DNA from: Pseudomonas fluorescens
GTDB lineage: Bacteria > Pseudomonadota > Gammaproteobacteria > Pseudomonadales > Pseudomonadaceae
NCBI RefSeq assembly: GCF_900636825.1
Contig: NZ_LR134318.1
Span: 3,319,501-3,383,500 of the forward strand
Direction of reading: 5' to 3'
Length of the DNA stretch: 64,000 bases
In this document: one piece after another, positions 47,645 to 56,404 of the stretch
Layout of the letters: each line of letters begins with the position of its first letter
Position numbering within the stretch: position 1 is the first letter of the stretch
Notes under the pieces: generated by a model
Databases searched by the model: none
What the model was told of the DNA's origin: nothing
Seen by the model: only the letters and a program-made list of their open reading frames with translations
Position numbers and translations under genes: made by a program

Positions 47645-48256
47645 TCAGTTGCTGATCGTTGTGGCGCAGGCGTGCTTGCCCAGCCAGGTGTGCAGCAGCG
47701 CGAAGTTCAGCGAGAACTCGGGCATTTGCAGCAGCGCACCGCAGAACACTTCGCCGATGATTTTTTGAATGAGCAGCACCGCCCGCGGCTCGTTGAGTAG
47801 CGTGGCGATGTCGCGGCTGAGGGCGTTGAAGCTCCAGACTTTCTGGTTCAGGCCGAGGCCGACGAACCAGCGGAACAGCAGGTTGTAATTGAGCTGTTCA
47901 TACAGCTGCTGCTCACTGGGCACCGAATACAGCAGTTGCAAAAGCAGGATGTGCATGACCGTTTGCGCAGGGATCAGCATGCCGGGCTGGGCATTCAGGT
48001 CGTGCATCAGCGCGCAGTGGGCGTCGAGAAGGTCGTCGATCTGTGGGCGCAGCAACACCAGCGAATGCCCTGGCGGAATGTAGCTCGACACCTCTTTCAA
48101 GGCGCCCTGCCAGTCATCCTGCGAGACGATCCAGACCCACGGCGCGCCGTAGCGATACACCGAAACCGGCTTCTTGCGCGCCGCTTCGACGATCTTCGAC
48201 AAGCGTTGATCGAGCTCCTGCATGCCCACTTTCGAGTAGCGTTCCATAGTCCCCAT
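47645..48256 (-). CDS. PhdA-like protein: Phd-type N-terminus joined to a transposase-like domain
   Basis: 203 residues. Residues 4-50 (YSKVGMQELDQRLSKIV, then VSVYRYGAPWVWIVSQDDW) resemble Phd/YefM antitoxins. The C-terminal region (LLLQLLYSVPSEQQLYEQL, NYNLLFRWFVGLGL) resembles the N-terminal DNA-binding DUF772 region of IS5-type transposases, but no DDE catalytic domain follows. No toxin gene is adjacent. By context it corresponds to phdA (PA0691). First gene of the operon; GGGAG precedes ATG 48256. Confidence 0.75.
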   Translation of the reverse strand: MGTMERYSKVGMQELDQRLSKIVEAARKKPVSVYRYGAPWVWIVSQDDWQGALKEVSSYIPPGHSLVLLRPQIDDLLDAHCALMHDLNAQPGMLIPAQTVMHILLLQLLYSVPSEQQLYEQLNYNLLFRWFVGLGLNQKVWSFNALSRDIATLLNEPRAVLLIQKIIGEVFCGALLQMPEFSLNFALLHTWLGKHACATTISN

Positions 48257-48419
48257 TGCCTCACTCCCGGCGTCCCGCCTCGGCTTGTGAAAAGCGCCCC
48301 GTTGGGCCCCTCAAGCGCGTTACATAGGCATGACCGGACTGGCGATGTGCTACCGAACTTTTGTCATAAAAGCTTCATTACGGGAGATGGGGTGGCGGGG
48401 ATTTCAGGCAAAGATAAAA

Positions 48420-48569
48420 GCCCCTCACCCTAGCCCTCTCCCGGAGGGAGAGGGAACTGACCCAGGTGTATGCGAGGTGTGCCGACGTGAAATACCAAAT
48501 CGTACTCAGAATTTGAAAAGCCAACAGATCGGCCCCCTCTCCCTCGGGAGAGGGCTGGGGTGAGGGGCG
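48420..48569. repeat. Extragenic palindrome pair (CCCTCACCC...CTCTCCC type)
   Basis: CCCCTCACCCTAGCCCTCTC at the left and GAGAGGGCTGGGGTGAGGGG at the right are mirror images about 110 bases apart, each with its own small hairpin. It is a fourth repeat family in this window. It lies in the 487-bp gap between phdA and the GapN-like gene; the rest of that gap shows no gene. Confidence 0.8.
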
Positions 48570-48743
48570 AATCCACAACACATCCAACAATCATCCCCAC
48601 AAAATAATCGCTGCCGCGCCCCATCTTCCCTGCATCTGCGCGTGACATTCGCGTGACATTTGCGGGTTTAAACTCCGGCGCGTTCAGGCGTATAACCTGT
48701 ACAGACTTTTTGATCTGCATGGACATCAACACGGGGTAGCGAC

Positions 48744-50369
48744 ATGACCACAGCAAATATCCTTGGCAACCTGTTTCCTTCTGTCAGCGACATCCCGGAA
48801 AAATATCGCCTCGACGGTCAGGTCGAGCAACGCGAATACCTCGTCGATGGCCAGTTGCGGCGCTGGGACGGCCCGCTCGCGCAAGTGCGCAGCCCGGTGT
48901 ATCTGCAAAACGAAAACGGCGCTGAGCAAGTGATCCTCGGCAGCACGCCGTTGCTTGACGCCGGCACCGCGCTCACCGCTCTCGACGCCGCCGTACGGGC
49001 CTACGACCGTGGTCAGGGCCTGTGGCCGACGATGCGCGTGGCCGAGCGTATCCAGCATGTCGAAGCGTTTCTTGGGCGCATGCGCCAACAGCGCGACGCC
49101 GTGGTCAAGCTGTTGATGTGGGAAATCGGCAAGAATCTCAAGGACTCGGAAAAAGAGTTCGATCGCACCTGCGACTACATCGTCGATACGATCAATGCGC
49201 TCAAGGAACTCGACCGCCGCTCCAGCCGTTTCGAACTGGAGCAGGACACGCTCGGGCAGATCCGCCGCGTGCCGCTGGGCGTTGCCCTGTGCATGGGCCC
49301 TTACAACTATCCGCTCAACGAAACGTTCACCACGTTGATTCCGGCGCTGATCATGGGTAACACCGTGGTGTTCAAACCGGCCAAACTCGGCGTGCTGCTG
49401 ATTCGGCCGTTGCTGGAAGCGTTCCGCGACAGTTTCCCGACCGGCGTCATCAACGTGATCTACGGCAGTGGCCGCGAAACTGTCAGCGCGCTGATGGCCA
49501 GTGGCAAGATCGATATCTTCGCGTTCATCGGCACCAACAAGGCCGCCAGCGACCTGAAAAAACTGCACCCGAAACCGCACCGTTTGCGCGCCGCGTTGGG
49601 GCTCGATGCGAAAAACCCGGGCATCGTTTTGCCGGAGGTGGATCTCGACAACGCCGTCAGCGAAGCGCTGACCGGTTCGCTGTCGTTCAATGGCCAACGC
49701 TGCACCGCACTGAAAATTCTCTTTGTGCATGAGGACGTCGTCGACAGCTTCATCGAGAAATTCAACGCCAAACTGGCCACGCTGAAACCGGGCATGCCGT
49801 GGGACAGCGGCGTGTCGCTGACGCCGCTGCCGGAATCGGGCAAGGTCGATTACCTGCACGGTCTGGTCGCGGATGCGCGCAGCAAAGGCGCGGAAGTGGT
49901 CAACCCGAATGGCGGCGAGTCCCGCGAGTCGTTCTTTTACCCAGCGGTGCTATACCCAGTGAATCCGCAGATGCGCGTCTATCAGGAAGAACAATTCGGC
50001 CCGGTCGTGCCGATCGTGCCGTACCGCCACCTCGATACCGTGATCGATTACGTGCTGGAGTCGGATTTCGGTCAGCAACTGAGCATTTTCGGCACCAACC
50101 CGGTAGCGGTCGGGCGGCTGGTAGATACGTTCGCCAACCAGGTCGGGCGGATCAACCTCAATGCCCAATGCCAGCGCGGCCCGGACACCTACCCGTTCAA
50201 CGGGCGCAAGAATTCCGCCGAAGGCACTCTGTCGGTTCACGATGCACTGCGGGTATTTTCGATCCGTACGCTGGTGGCGACCAAGTTCCAGGAGAGCAAC
50301 AAGGATCTGATCAGCGAGATTATTCGCGGGCGGGATTCGAGTTTCCTGACCACCGACTACATCTTCTGA
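48744..50369 (+). CDS. GapN-like NADP-dependent glyceraldehyde-3-phosphate dehydrogenase
   Basis: 541 residues of the aldehyde dehydrogenase superfamily. The catalytic cysteine is in SFNGQRCTALK near residue 320. GPYNYPLNETF, FKPAKLGVLL and the C-terminal NLNAQCQRGPDTYPFNGRKNSA are typical of the non-phosphorylating GapN group. It would convert glyceraldehyde-3-phosphate to 3-phosphoglycerate with NADPH gain. Monocistronic. Confidence 0.88.
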   Translation: MTTANILGNLFPSVSDIPEKYRLDGQVEQREYLVDGQLRRWDGPLAQVRSPVYLQNENGAEQVILGSTPLLDAGTALTALDAAVRAYDRGQGLWPTMRVAERIQHVEAFLGRMRQQRDAVVKLLMWEIGKNLKDSEKEFDRTCDYIVDTINALKELDRRSSRFELEQDTLGQIRRVPLGVALCMGPYNYPLNETFTTLIPALIMGNTVVFKPAKLGVLLIRPLLEAFRDSFPTGVINVIYGSGRETVSALMASGKIDIFAFIGTNKAASDLKKLHPKPHRLRAALGLDAKNPGIVLPEVDLDNAVSEALTGSLSFNGQRCTALKILFVHEDVVDSFIEKFNAKLATLKPGMPWDSGVSLTPLPESGKVDYLHGLVADARSKGAEVVNPNGGESRESFFYPAVLYPVNPQMRVYQEEQFGPVVPIVPYRHLDTVIDYVLESDFGQQLSIFGTNPVAVGRLVDTFANQVGRINLNAQCQRGPDTYPFNGRKNSAEGTLSVHDALRVFSIRTLVATKFQESNKDLISEIIRGRDSSFLTTDYIF

Positions 50370-50473
50370 CCGGCCACTGGCAGGAATGAAAATTAGCGAC
50401 TGAAACCGTCAGCCCCCCGGCAATCCAGTGTCTACACTGAGCCCAACATTGCTCGATGCCGGGAGGGCTGGAC

Positions 50474-50830
50474 ATGCTCGATTATTTCGCGCTGGGTCTG
50501 TTGGTGTTCGTCGGTCTCGTGCTGTTTTACGGGATCATCGTGTTGCACGACATTCCGTATGAAATTGCCGTTCACCGTAACCACCCGCATCAGGATGCGA
50601 TCCACGCCACTGGCTGGGTCAGCCTGTTCACCCTGCATGCGCTGTGGCCGTTTCTGTGGATCTGGGCCATGGCCTATCGCGAGGATCGCGGTTGGGGATT
50701 CGGTGACGGCAAACCCGTGCACAATCATGTCCTGCGCCTTGAGCAGCAAGTGCTCGAGTTGCAAACCCGACTTGAGCACCTTGAGGCGCAGTCGGCGATT
50801 GCACCATCTTCCGATGCACGGGAAGTCTGA
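50474..50830 (+). CDS. DUF3302 inner-membrane protein (YiaW-like)
   Basis: 118 residues from ATG 50474, behind a strong GGGAGGG site; an ATG at 50456 is not supported. Two helices (YFALGLLVFVGLVLFYGIIV and ATGWVSLFTLHALWPFLWIW) precede a cytoplasmic coiled coil (LEQQVLELQTRLEHLEAQ). The HlyD gene follows after 2 bp, a pairing also seen in E. coli yiaW-yiaV. Confidence 0.88.
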   Translation: MLDYFALGLLVFVGLVLFYGIIVLHDIPYEIAVHRNHPHQDAIHATGWVSLFTLHALWPFLWIWAMAYREDRGWGFGDGKPVHNHVLRLEQQVLELQTRLEHLEAQSAIAPSSDAREV

Positions 50831-50832
50831 GC

Positions 50833-51792
50833 ATGGATCTGCTCCTTATCCTGACTTACGCGGCATTTTGCGTTGCACTGTTCAAAATTTTCCGCATTCC
50901 GCTGAACAAGTGGACCGTGCCCACGGCGGTACTCGGCGGCGTTTTGATCATCGGCGCATTGATTTTCACCATGAACTACAACCATCCGTACTCGGAGGTG
51001 GCGCGTTCCTATTTCGTTTCCGTGCCGGTGATTCCGATAGTCAGTGGCCAGGTCATCGAAGTGCCGGTGCAGGGTAACGAGCCGCTGGAAAAAGGCGATG
51101 TCTTGTTTCGCATCGATCCGACGCCTTTCGAAAACCGGCTCAAATCGCTGAAGGCGCAGCTGGTGGCCGCTAAAGGCGACCGCTATCGCATCACCGAACT
51201 GATCCGGCGAAATTTCGGCACGCAACGTGAACTGGACGCCGCGATTGCCCGTACCGATGACCTCCAGGCACAACTGGACAATGCCAAGTTCGAACTGGAC
51301 AACACCGTAGTCCGCGCGCCCAGCCGAGGTTTCGTGACCCACGTTTCCTTGCGCCCCGGCATGATGGCGAGCAAGTTGCCGCTGCGCCCGTCGATGGTGT
51401 TCATTCCCGAGGAAGGCCAGTACTTTGCTGCGTGGATGCGCCAGAACAGCCTGTTACGCCTGACCGTGGGCGATGAAGCGGAAGTGGCTTTCGATGGCAT
51501 TCCCGGCAGGGTTTTCGCCGGGCGGGTGAAGAGTGTCATCGGTGTGATTGCCGAAGGCCAGGTGCAGCCGTCGGGCACGTTGATCAGTTATACCGGATCG
51601 CCGCCGGCCGGGCGGGTACCGGTAATCATTGAAATCACCGACCCCGATTTCGCTCAGTATCGCCAGCAGATGCCCGGCGGCGCTTATGGTCAGGCGGCAC
51701 TGTATAGCCAGCATTTCCACCACATCGGCGCCATGCGTAAAATCCTACTGCGCATGGCCGCATGGATGAACTACATCTTCCCTTTCCATTGA
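50833..51792 (+). CDS. HlyD-family membrane fusion protein (YiaV/AaeA-like)
   Basis: 319 residues. Two N-terminal helices (LLLILTYAAFCVALFKIF and AVLGGVLIIGALIFTM), a biotinyl-lipoyl half motif (VIPIVSGQVIEVPVQGNEPLEKGDVLFRID), a short coiled hairpin and a beta-barrel domain. It is the periplasmic adaptor of an efflux set with the FUSC protein downstream. Confidence 0.9.
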   Translation: MDLLLILTYAAFCVALFKIFRIPLNKWTVPTAVLGGVLIIGALIFTMNYNHPYSEVARSYFVSVPVIPIVSGQVIEVPVQGNEPLEKGDVLFRIDPTPFENRLKSLKAQLVAAKGDRYRITELIRRNFGTQRELDAAIARTDDLQAQLDNAKFELDNTVVRAPSRGFVTHVSLRPGMMASKLPLRPSMVFIPEEGQYFAAWMRQNSLLRLTVGDEAEVAFDGIPGRVFAGRVKSVIGVIAEGQVQPSGTLISYTGSPPAGRVPVIIEITDPDFAQYRQQMPGGAYGQAALYSQHFHHIGAMRKILLRMAAWMNYIFPFH

Positions 51793-51805
51793 CCTGAATT
51801 GAACA

Positions 51806-51812
51806 GACGAGG
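51806..51812 (+). promoter_or_regulatory. Ribosome-binding site supporting a CTG start
   Basis: GACGAGG ends six bases before the CTG at 51819. No ATG or GTG exists in this frame near the N-terminus, and the later TTG at 51852 lacks a comparable site. Confidence 0.45.
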
Positions 51813-51818
51813 CCCGCA

Positions 51819-52892
51819 CTGAGCCATTACAGCTCCCATCGACTTCCGCCCTTGCTGCGCCGTGTCTTGCGTCCGGTGCTGGATCCCTATCGTCGTTATC
51901 GCCACGCGCGGCTGATCCACGCAGTGCGCGTGGCCCTCGGGTTGCTGGCGACGATTCTGCTGACCACCGGCATCAATCTGCCCCATGGCGAGTGGGCGTC
52001 GGTGACGATGCTGGTGGTGATCGGCGGCTTGCAACATCATGGCAACATCGGCAAAAAAGCCGCCGAGCGCGCCACCGGCACGTTGATCGGCGCCGGTGTC
52101 GGATTGCTGCTGGTGGCACAGCACGCATGGCTCGGTCTGCCATGGCTGACGTATTTTGCGATGGCGGTGGTCTGCGGATTCTTTTCCTATCACGCAATCG
52201 GCAAAGGCGGCTATACCGCCCTGCTCTCGGCGATCACCGTGTTCATCGTCGCCGGGCACGGCGACAACCCGATCACCGATGGTTTGTGGCGTGGCGTCGA
52301 CATCCTGATCGGCATCGCCCTCGCGCTGGCGTTCTCGTTCGCTTTGCCGCTTTATGCGGTGTATTCGTGGCGTTACAACCTCGCCGACGCTTTGCGCGAT
52401 TGCGCCACTGTGTACGGGCGGATCATCAGCGGTCAGCCAGTCAGCGCCGATGAACACCTGAAACTGATGAGCCGCCTCGGCGCGGTGATGGTGCAACTGC
52501 GTTCGCTGATGCCGTCGGTGTCCAAGGAAGTGAAGATTTCCATGACCGAACTCGATGCCATCCAGCGCAACCTGCGCATGTGCATCAGCACCCTGGAAAT
52601 TCTCGGCAATACCCGGCCCGATGCCAATGACCCGCACGCCATGGCCCATCTGCAATCGGCGCTCAAGGCCGAACACCGGCAGATCCGTGTGCAATTGATC
52701 GGTATGGCCCGAGCTTTGAAAAGCGGTGCCACGCAACGCCTGGATCGACCTCAGGAACTGCCGGACGCGAGTCTCGAAGTGCCGGTGTATACCGCGCTGG
52801 ACGGTTATCGCTTGTTGACCAGGCAATTGGCGGCAAATATCGGCGAAATGCGCCAGCGCCTGGCCAAGACCGCACCGCGCTGGAACATCTGA
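51819..52892 (+). CDS. FUSC-family efflux protein (AaeB/YccS-like), probable CTG start
   Basis: 357 residues if started at CTG 51819 (reading Met-Ser-His-Tyr-Ser-Ser), 346 if at TTG 51852. About six N-terminal helices (VALGLLATILLTTGINLPHG, ATGTLIGAGVGLLLVA) form one FUSC half, followed by a helical cytoplasmic domain. AaeB-type proteins have two such halves, so this is a short form. Acts with HlyD and DUF3302 neighbours, probably exporting aromatic or weak-acid compounds. Confidence 0.85.
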   Translation: MSHYSSHRLPPLLRRVLRPVLDPYRRYRHARLIHAVRVALGLLATILLTTGINLPHGEWASVTMLVVIGGLQHHGNIGKKAAERATGTLIGAGVGLLLVAQHAWLGLPWLTYFAMAVVCGFFSYHAIGKGGYTALLSAITVFIVAGHGDNPITDGLWRGVDILIGIALALAFSFALPLYAVYSWRYNLADALRDCATVYGRIISGQPVSADEHLKLMSRLGAVMVQLRSLMPSVSKEVKISMTELDAIQRNLRMCISTLEILGNTRPDANDPHAMAHLQSALKAEHRQIRVQLIGMARALKSGATQRLDRPQELPDASLEVPVYTALDGYRLLTRQLAANIGEMRQRLAKTAPRWNI

Positions 52893-52974
52893 GGCGCCGG
52901 GACGATTTCCGTGTAACAAACGCGACATGATCACTACAATGCGCCATTGCAACGTCAGTGACATGGATGCCCAC

Positions 52975-54876
52975 ATGCAGTTCAGGAAGAATATCAACGC
53001 TTTACGCGCACTTGCCGTGCTGTCGGTGGTGCTGTTTCATTTCAGGATTCCCGGCTTCGCTGGTGGATTTGCCGGCGTCGACGTGTTTTTCGTGATTTCC
53101 GGATTTCTGATGACCGGAATCATCGTTACCGGTCTGCAACAACAAAGATTTTCCCTCCTTGGGTTCTATGCCTCCAGAGCCCGGCGGATCATTCCCGCAC
53201 TGCTGACGCTGTGCGTGGCCCTGCTGATCTTCGGCTATGTGTACCTGCCGCTGGATGATTTTCGCGAGACGATCCGCACGATCAAAAGCAGCTTGCTGTT
53301 CAGCTCGAATTTCCTCTTTTCCAAAGACGGCAATTACTTCGATGCGCCGTTGCACGAGAACTGGCTGCTGCACACCTGGTCGCTGTCGGTGGAATGGCAG
53401 TTCTACCTGCTCTATCCCGTGCTGATCATGGGTTTCTACAAATATCTGAGCGCAGAAAAAACCCGCCGGGCGCTGCTCGCACTGGCGGTCATTTCGTTCG
53501 GTGCGTCGGTGTTGCTATCGCAGACAAAACCGGTTTTTGCTTTCTACATGCTGCCGACGCGCGCCTGGGAAATGCTCGCCGGTGGCCTGGTCTTCCTGTA
53601 TCCGCTGCGCCTCACTCAGCGCAGCGGTTTACTCTGCGAAGGCCTTGGCCTGCTCGCAGTCGTCACCAGCGTAGTGTGCTTGTCCGAGGACGACCTCTGG
53701 CCAGGCTATCTGGCGCTGTGGCCCGTACTGGGAACGGTGATGGTGATCTACGGCAACACGCAGTCGCTATTCAGTCGCCATCGGATTTTGCAGTTTACCG
53801 GAAGCATTTCCTACTCCGTTTACCTCTGGCACTGGCCGCTGGTGGTGTTGCTGTATCTGTGTGGTCTGTTGAGCAGTTGGCCTCATGTGCTGGGGGCGAT
53901 CGCTTGCTCTTTTGTGTTGGGTGCGCTGTCTTTCCATTTCGTCGAGTCAAAGGTCAGCGGCGCTTCCACCGCCCCGCGAACGCTGGCCAAGTTTGCCTCG
54001 CTGACGATAGGGCTCATCGCCATCGCGTCAATGACGTCGTCGCTGGTCAAGCAATACCCGGCGTCTCGATTGGCGTTTGTCGACCTCGGGCAACCGCAAT
54101 ACACCAGCACACTCTACCCGCAAGAATGCTATTCCAACGCTCACGAGGCGGCGGATTGCAAATTGGGGAGCGGTGAGGTTTCGGTTATTTTGTTCGGTGA
54201 CAGTCACGCGCAATCGACCGCCGCAGCCGTGCAGATGAACAACCCGCAAGCCGCCCTGTCCTGGTCACGCGGCGGTTGTCCGCCACTGCGCAACTTCGAG
54301 ATGCGCGACAAGAATCTGCAACGCCAGTGCCTCGCGTTCAATGATGAAAAGCTCGAAGTACTCAAGCACTCCTATGCCGGCGTGCCGGTGGTGCTATTCA
54401 GTCGGGCGGCGTTGTATGCCGACCCGAGCAGAAACAACGGCTACCGCATTCACTTTGCGGATCAACCCGCGCCGGGCGAGGCAGGATTTATCGATGCTTA
54501 TGTCGCCGAATACAGCCGGACCGTGTGTGAGATTGCCCAGCACCACCCGGTTTATATCGTCAGGCCGATCCCGGAGATGCCTTTCAGCGTTTACAAAGGC
54601 TTGAATCTCAATCAGCGTTTGTTTCAGCAGGCGTCCGATATTTCCGTCCCGCTGCTCGACTACCAAAAACGCAACAGGATCGCCAACTTCACCATTGAGG
54701 CCGCCGCCAGACAGTGCAATGCGACAGTGATCGATCCAACGCCATATTTGTGCCCGAATGGCAGCTGCATGGGCTCCAAAAAAGGCGTGGCGTTGTACTT
54801 TGACGACAACCATCTGGTCGACGCTGGCAATCGGCAACTGCAAGGCCTGTTCAAAGACCTGTTCAAGTCAATTTAA
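52975..54876 (+). CDS. OafA/YrhL-type acyltransferase with C-terminal SGNH domain
   Basis: 633 residues from ATG 52975 (MQFRKNINALRAL); ATG 52963 and 52927 are in frame. The acyltransferase-3 domain has about ten helices with the key histidine in VVLFHFRIPGF. The periplasmic SGNH domain has FGDSHAQS near residue 408 and the DDNHLVDAG catalytic pair near residue 610. Such proteins O-acetylate surface polysaccharide, often LPS O-antigen. No LPS cluster lies nearby. Its stop overlaps the convergent EamA gene by 4 bp. Confidence 0.9.
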   Translation: MQFRKNINALRALAVLSVVLFHFRIPGFAGGFAGVDVFFVISGFLMTGIIVTGLQQQRFSLLGFYASRARRIIPALLTLCVALLIFGYVYLPLDDFRETIRTIKSSLLFSSNFLFSKDGNYFDAPLHENWLLHTWSLSVEWQFYLLYPVLIMGFYKYLSAEKTRRALLALAVISFGASVLLSQTKPVFAFYMLPTRAWEMLAGGLVFLYPLRLTQRSGLLCEGLGLLAVVTSVVCLSEDDLWPGYLALWPVLGTVMVIYGNTQSLFSRHRILQFTGSISYSVYLWHWPLVVLLYLCGLLSSWPHVLGAIACSFVLGALSFHFVESKVSGASTAPRTLAKFASLTIGLIAIASMTSSLVKQYPASRLAFVDLGQPQYTSTLYPQECYSNAHEAADCKLGSGEVSVILFGDSHAQSTAAAVQMNNPQAALSWSRGGCPPLRNFEMRDKNLQRQCLAFNDEKLEVLKHSYAGVPVVLFSRAALYADPSRNNGYRIHFADQPAPGEAGFIDAYVAEYSRTVCEIAQHHPVYIVRPIPEMPFSVYKGLNLNQRLFQQASDISVPLLDYQKRNRIANFTIEAAARQCNATVIDPTPYLCPNGSCMGSKKGVALYFDDNHLVDAGNRQLQGLFKDLFKSI

Positions 54877-55772
54877 GGGCGCGCAGCGACTCCCGCTTTC
54901 GGCTTGAAGCCCCAGCCCTGTTGCATGCCCGCAGCGGCCAGCAGGATCGCGGCCACGCCGACCCATTGCAGTATTTCCAGGCGATGACCGAAGGCAAACC
55001 AATCGACCAAGATCGCCGCAATCGGGTAGATGAATGACAGCGCACCGGTCAATGCCGTCGGCAGTTTCTGGATCGCGCCATACAGCAACACGTACATCAA
55101 ACCGGTATGTACGATGCCCAGTGTGACCAGGCTGGCCCAGGCACTCGGCGCTTGCGGCAGCGCGGTGAAATGCGCAAACGGCGCGAGCAACAGCACACCC
55201 GTGCACACTTGTATCAGCGCGATCAGGTGCGGTGGCGTGCCGGTGAGGCGCTTGATGATCAACGCGGCGATTGCATAAAGAAGCGCCGCGCCAAGTGCCA
55301 GCGCAATACCGACCAGATACTCGCCACCGCTTTCGCCTTGGGTCCCGTGAGCGCTGACGATCGCCAGCATGCCCATGAAGGAAATCGCCAGCCAGAACAA
55401 CTTCTGCAGGGTAATTTTTTCGCCAAGCAACAGCGCCGCCAGCCCCACCAGCATGAACGGCTGCACGTTGTACACCGCCGTGCCGATGGCGATCGACGCT
55501 CGAGAATACGAGGCGAACAACAACACCCAGTTACCGACAATCGCAGCCCCGCTGAGCACGGCCAGCAGGAAGGTCGTGCGGGTGAGAATGCCTCGGCGCA
55601 GAAAACCGAATGCCGCGCAGATCAGCAGCAACGTCCCGGCGCCGAACACGCAGCGCCAGAACACTACGTCCAGCACTGGTTGCCCGGACACCAGCACGAA
55701 CCAACCGATCGTTCCTGATATCAGCATGGCCGCGGTCATTTCAAATGAGCCGTGGCGAAGAGTCTTGTCCAT
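54873..55772 (-). CDS. EamA/DMT-superfamily transporter
   Basis: 299 residues with ten hydrophobic helices in two EamA repeats (AMLISGTIGWFVLVSGQPVL first, then LGAALLYAIAALIIKRLTG). It probably exports an amino acid or other metabolite. The divergent Lrp-family gene 136 bp away is the likely local regulator, a common Pseudomonas arrangement. Confidence 0.88.
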   Translation of the reverse strand: MDKTLRHGSFEMTAAMLISGTIGWFVLVSGQPVLDVVFWRCVFGAGTLLLICAAFGFLRRGILTRTTFLLAVLSGAAIVGNWVLLFASYSRASIAIGTAVYNVQPFMLVGLAALLLGEKITLQKLFWLAISFMGMLAIVSAHGTQGESGGEYLVGIALALGAALLYAIAALIIKRLTGTPPHLIALIQVCTGVLLLAPFAHFTALPQAPSAWASLVTLGIVHTGLMYVLLYGAIQKLPTALTGALSFIYPIAAILVDWFAFGHRLEILQWVGVAAILLAAAGMQQGWGFKPKAGVAARP

Positions 55773-55908
55773 CGTTCACCTCCATCGTGTCTGGCAAAAG
55801 TATGCCAAGCCGACTGGCAGCCGCTCCAGCGTTAAAAGAAGGCTAAACTCGACATCAGCCTTTTTTATCGCGGGCACATGGTGCCATTCGCCTCATTCCG
55901 GAGTTTTC

Positions 55909-56346
55909 ATGACTGACGATATTGATCAGATGCTTATCAGCGCATTGATGGAGGATTCGCGGCGTTCGCTCAAAGCGCTCGCACAGATCAGCGGTTTATC
56001 GTCGCCGAGCGTGGCGGAACGACTGCGCCGGCTGGAGGAGCGCGGCGTGCTCAAGGGATACACAGTGGAGATAGACCCGAAATGCTTCGGCTATCAATTG
56101 CAGGCCATCGTGCGGGTCCGGCCACTGCCGGGACAGTTGCAAGAAGTCGAGCGACAGATTCTGGCGATTCCCGAGTTCACCGAATGCGACAAGGTCACGG
56201 GTGAGGATTGCTTTATCGCGCGTCTGCATGTGCGCTCGATGGAGCAGCTCGACGCCCTGCTCGACCGCCTCAATCTGTTGGCGGAAACCAATACCGCGAT
56301 CGTCAAGAAGACGCCGGTCAAACGCCGTTTGCCGCCGATGGCCTAG
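55909..56346 (+). CDS. Lrp/AsnC-family transcriptional regulator
   Basis: 145 residues from ATG 55909. A winged HTH (SLKALAQISGLSSPSVAERLRRLEERG, residues about 20-50) and a RAM ligand-binding domain (residues about 65-140). Divergent from the EamA exporter, which it probably controls in response to an amino acid. Confidence 0.92.
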   Translation: MTDDIDQMLISALMEDSRRSLKALAQISGLSSPSVAERLRRLEERGVLKGYTVEIDPKCFGYQLQAIVRVRPLPGQLQEVERQILAIPEFTECDKVTGEDCFIARLHVRSMEQLDALLDRLNLLAETNTAIVKKTPVKRRLPPMA

Positions 56347-56404
56347 GTGCCTTTTGCCAGAGATCGGCGTAGATTGAGGTTTTTCGCGGCTAAGGAATGG
56401 CGGT

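Noticed and set aside
47645..48256. IS5-type insertion sequence
   Set aside because: Only the N-terminal transposase-like region is present, with no DDE domain and no terminal repeats, and the gene is part of an operon.
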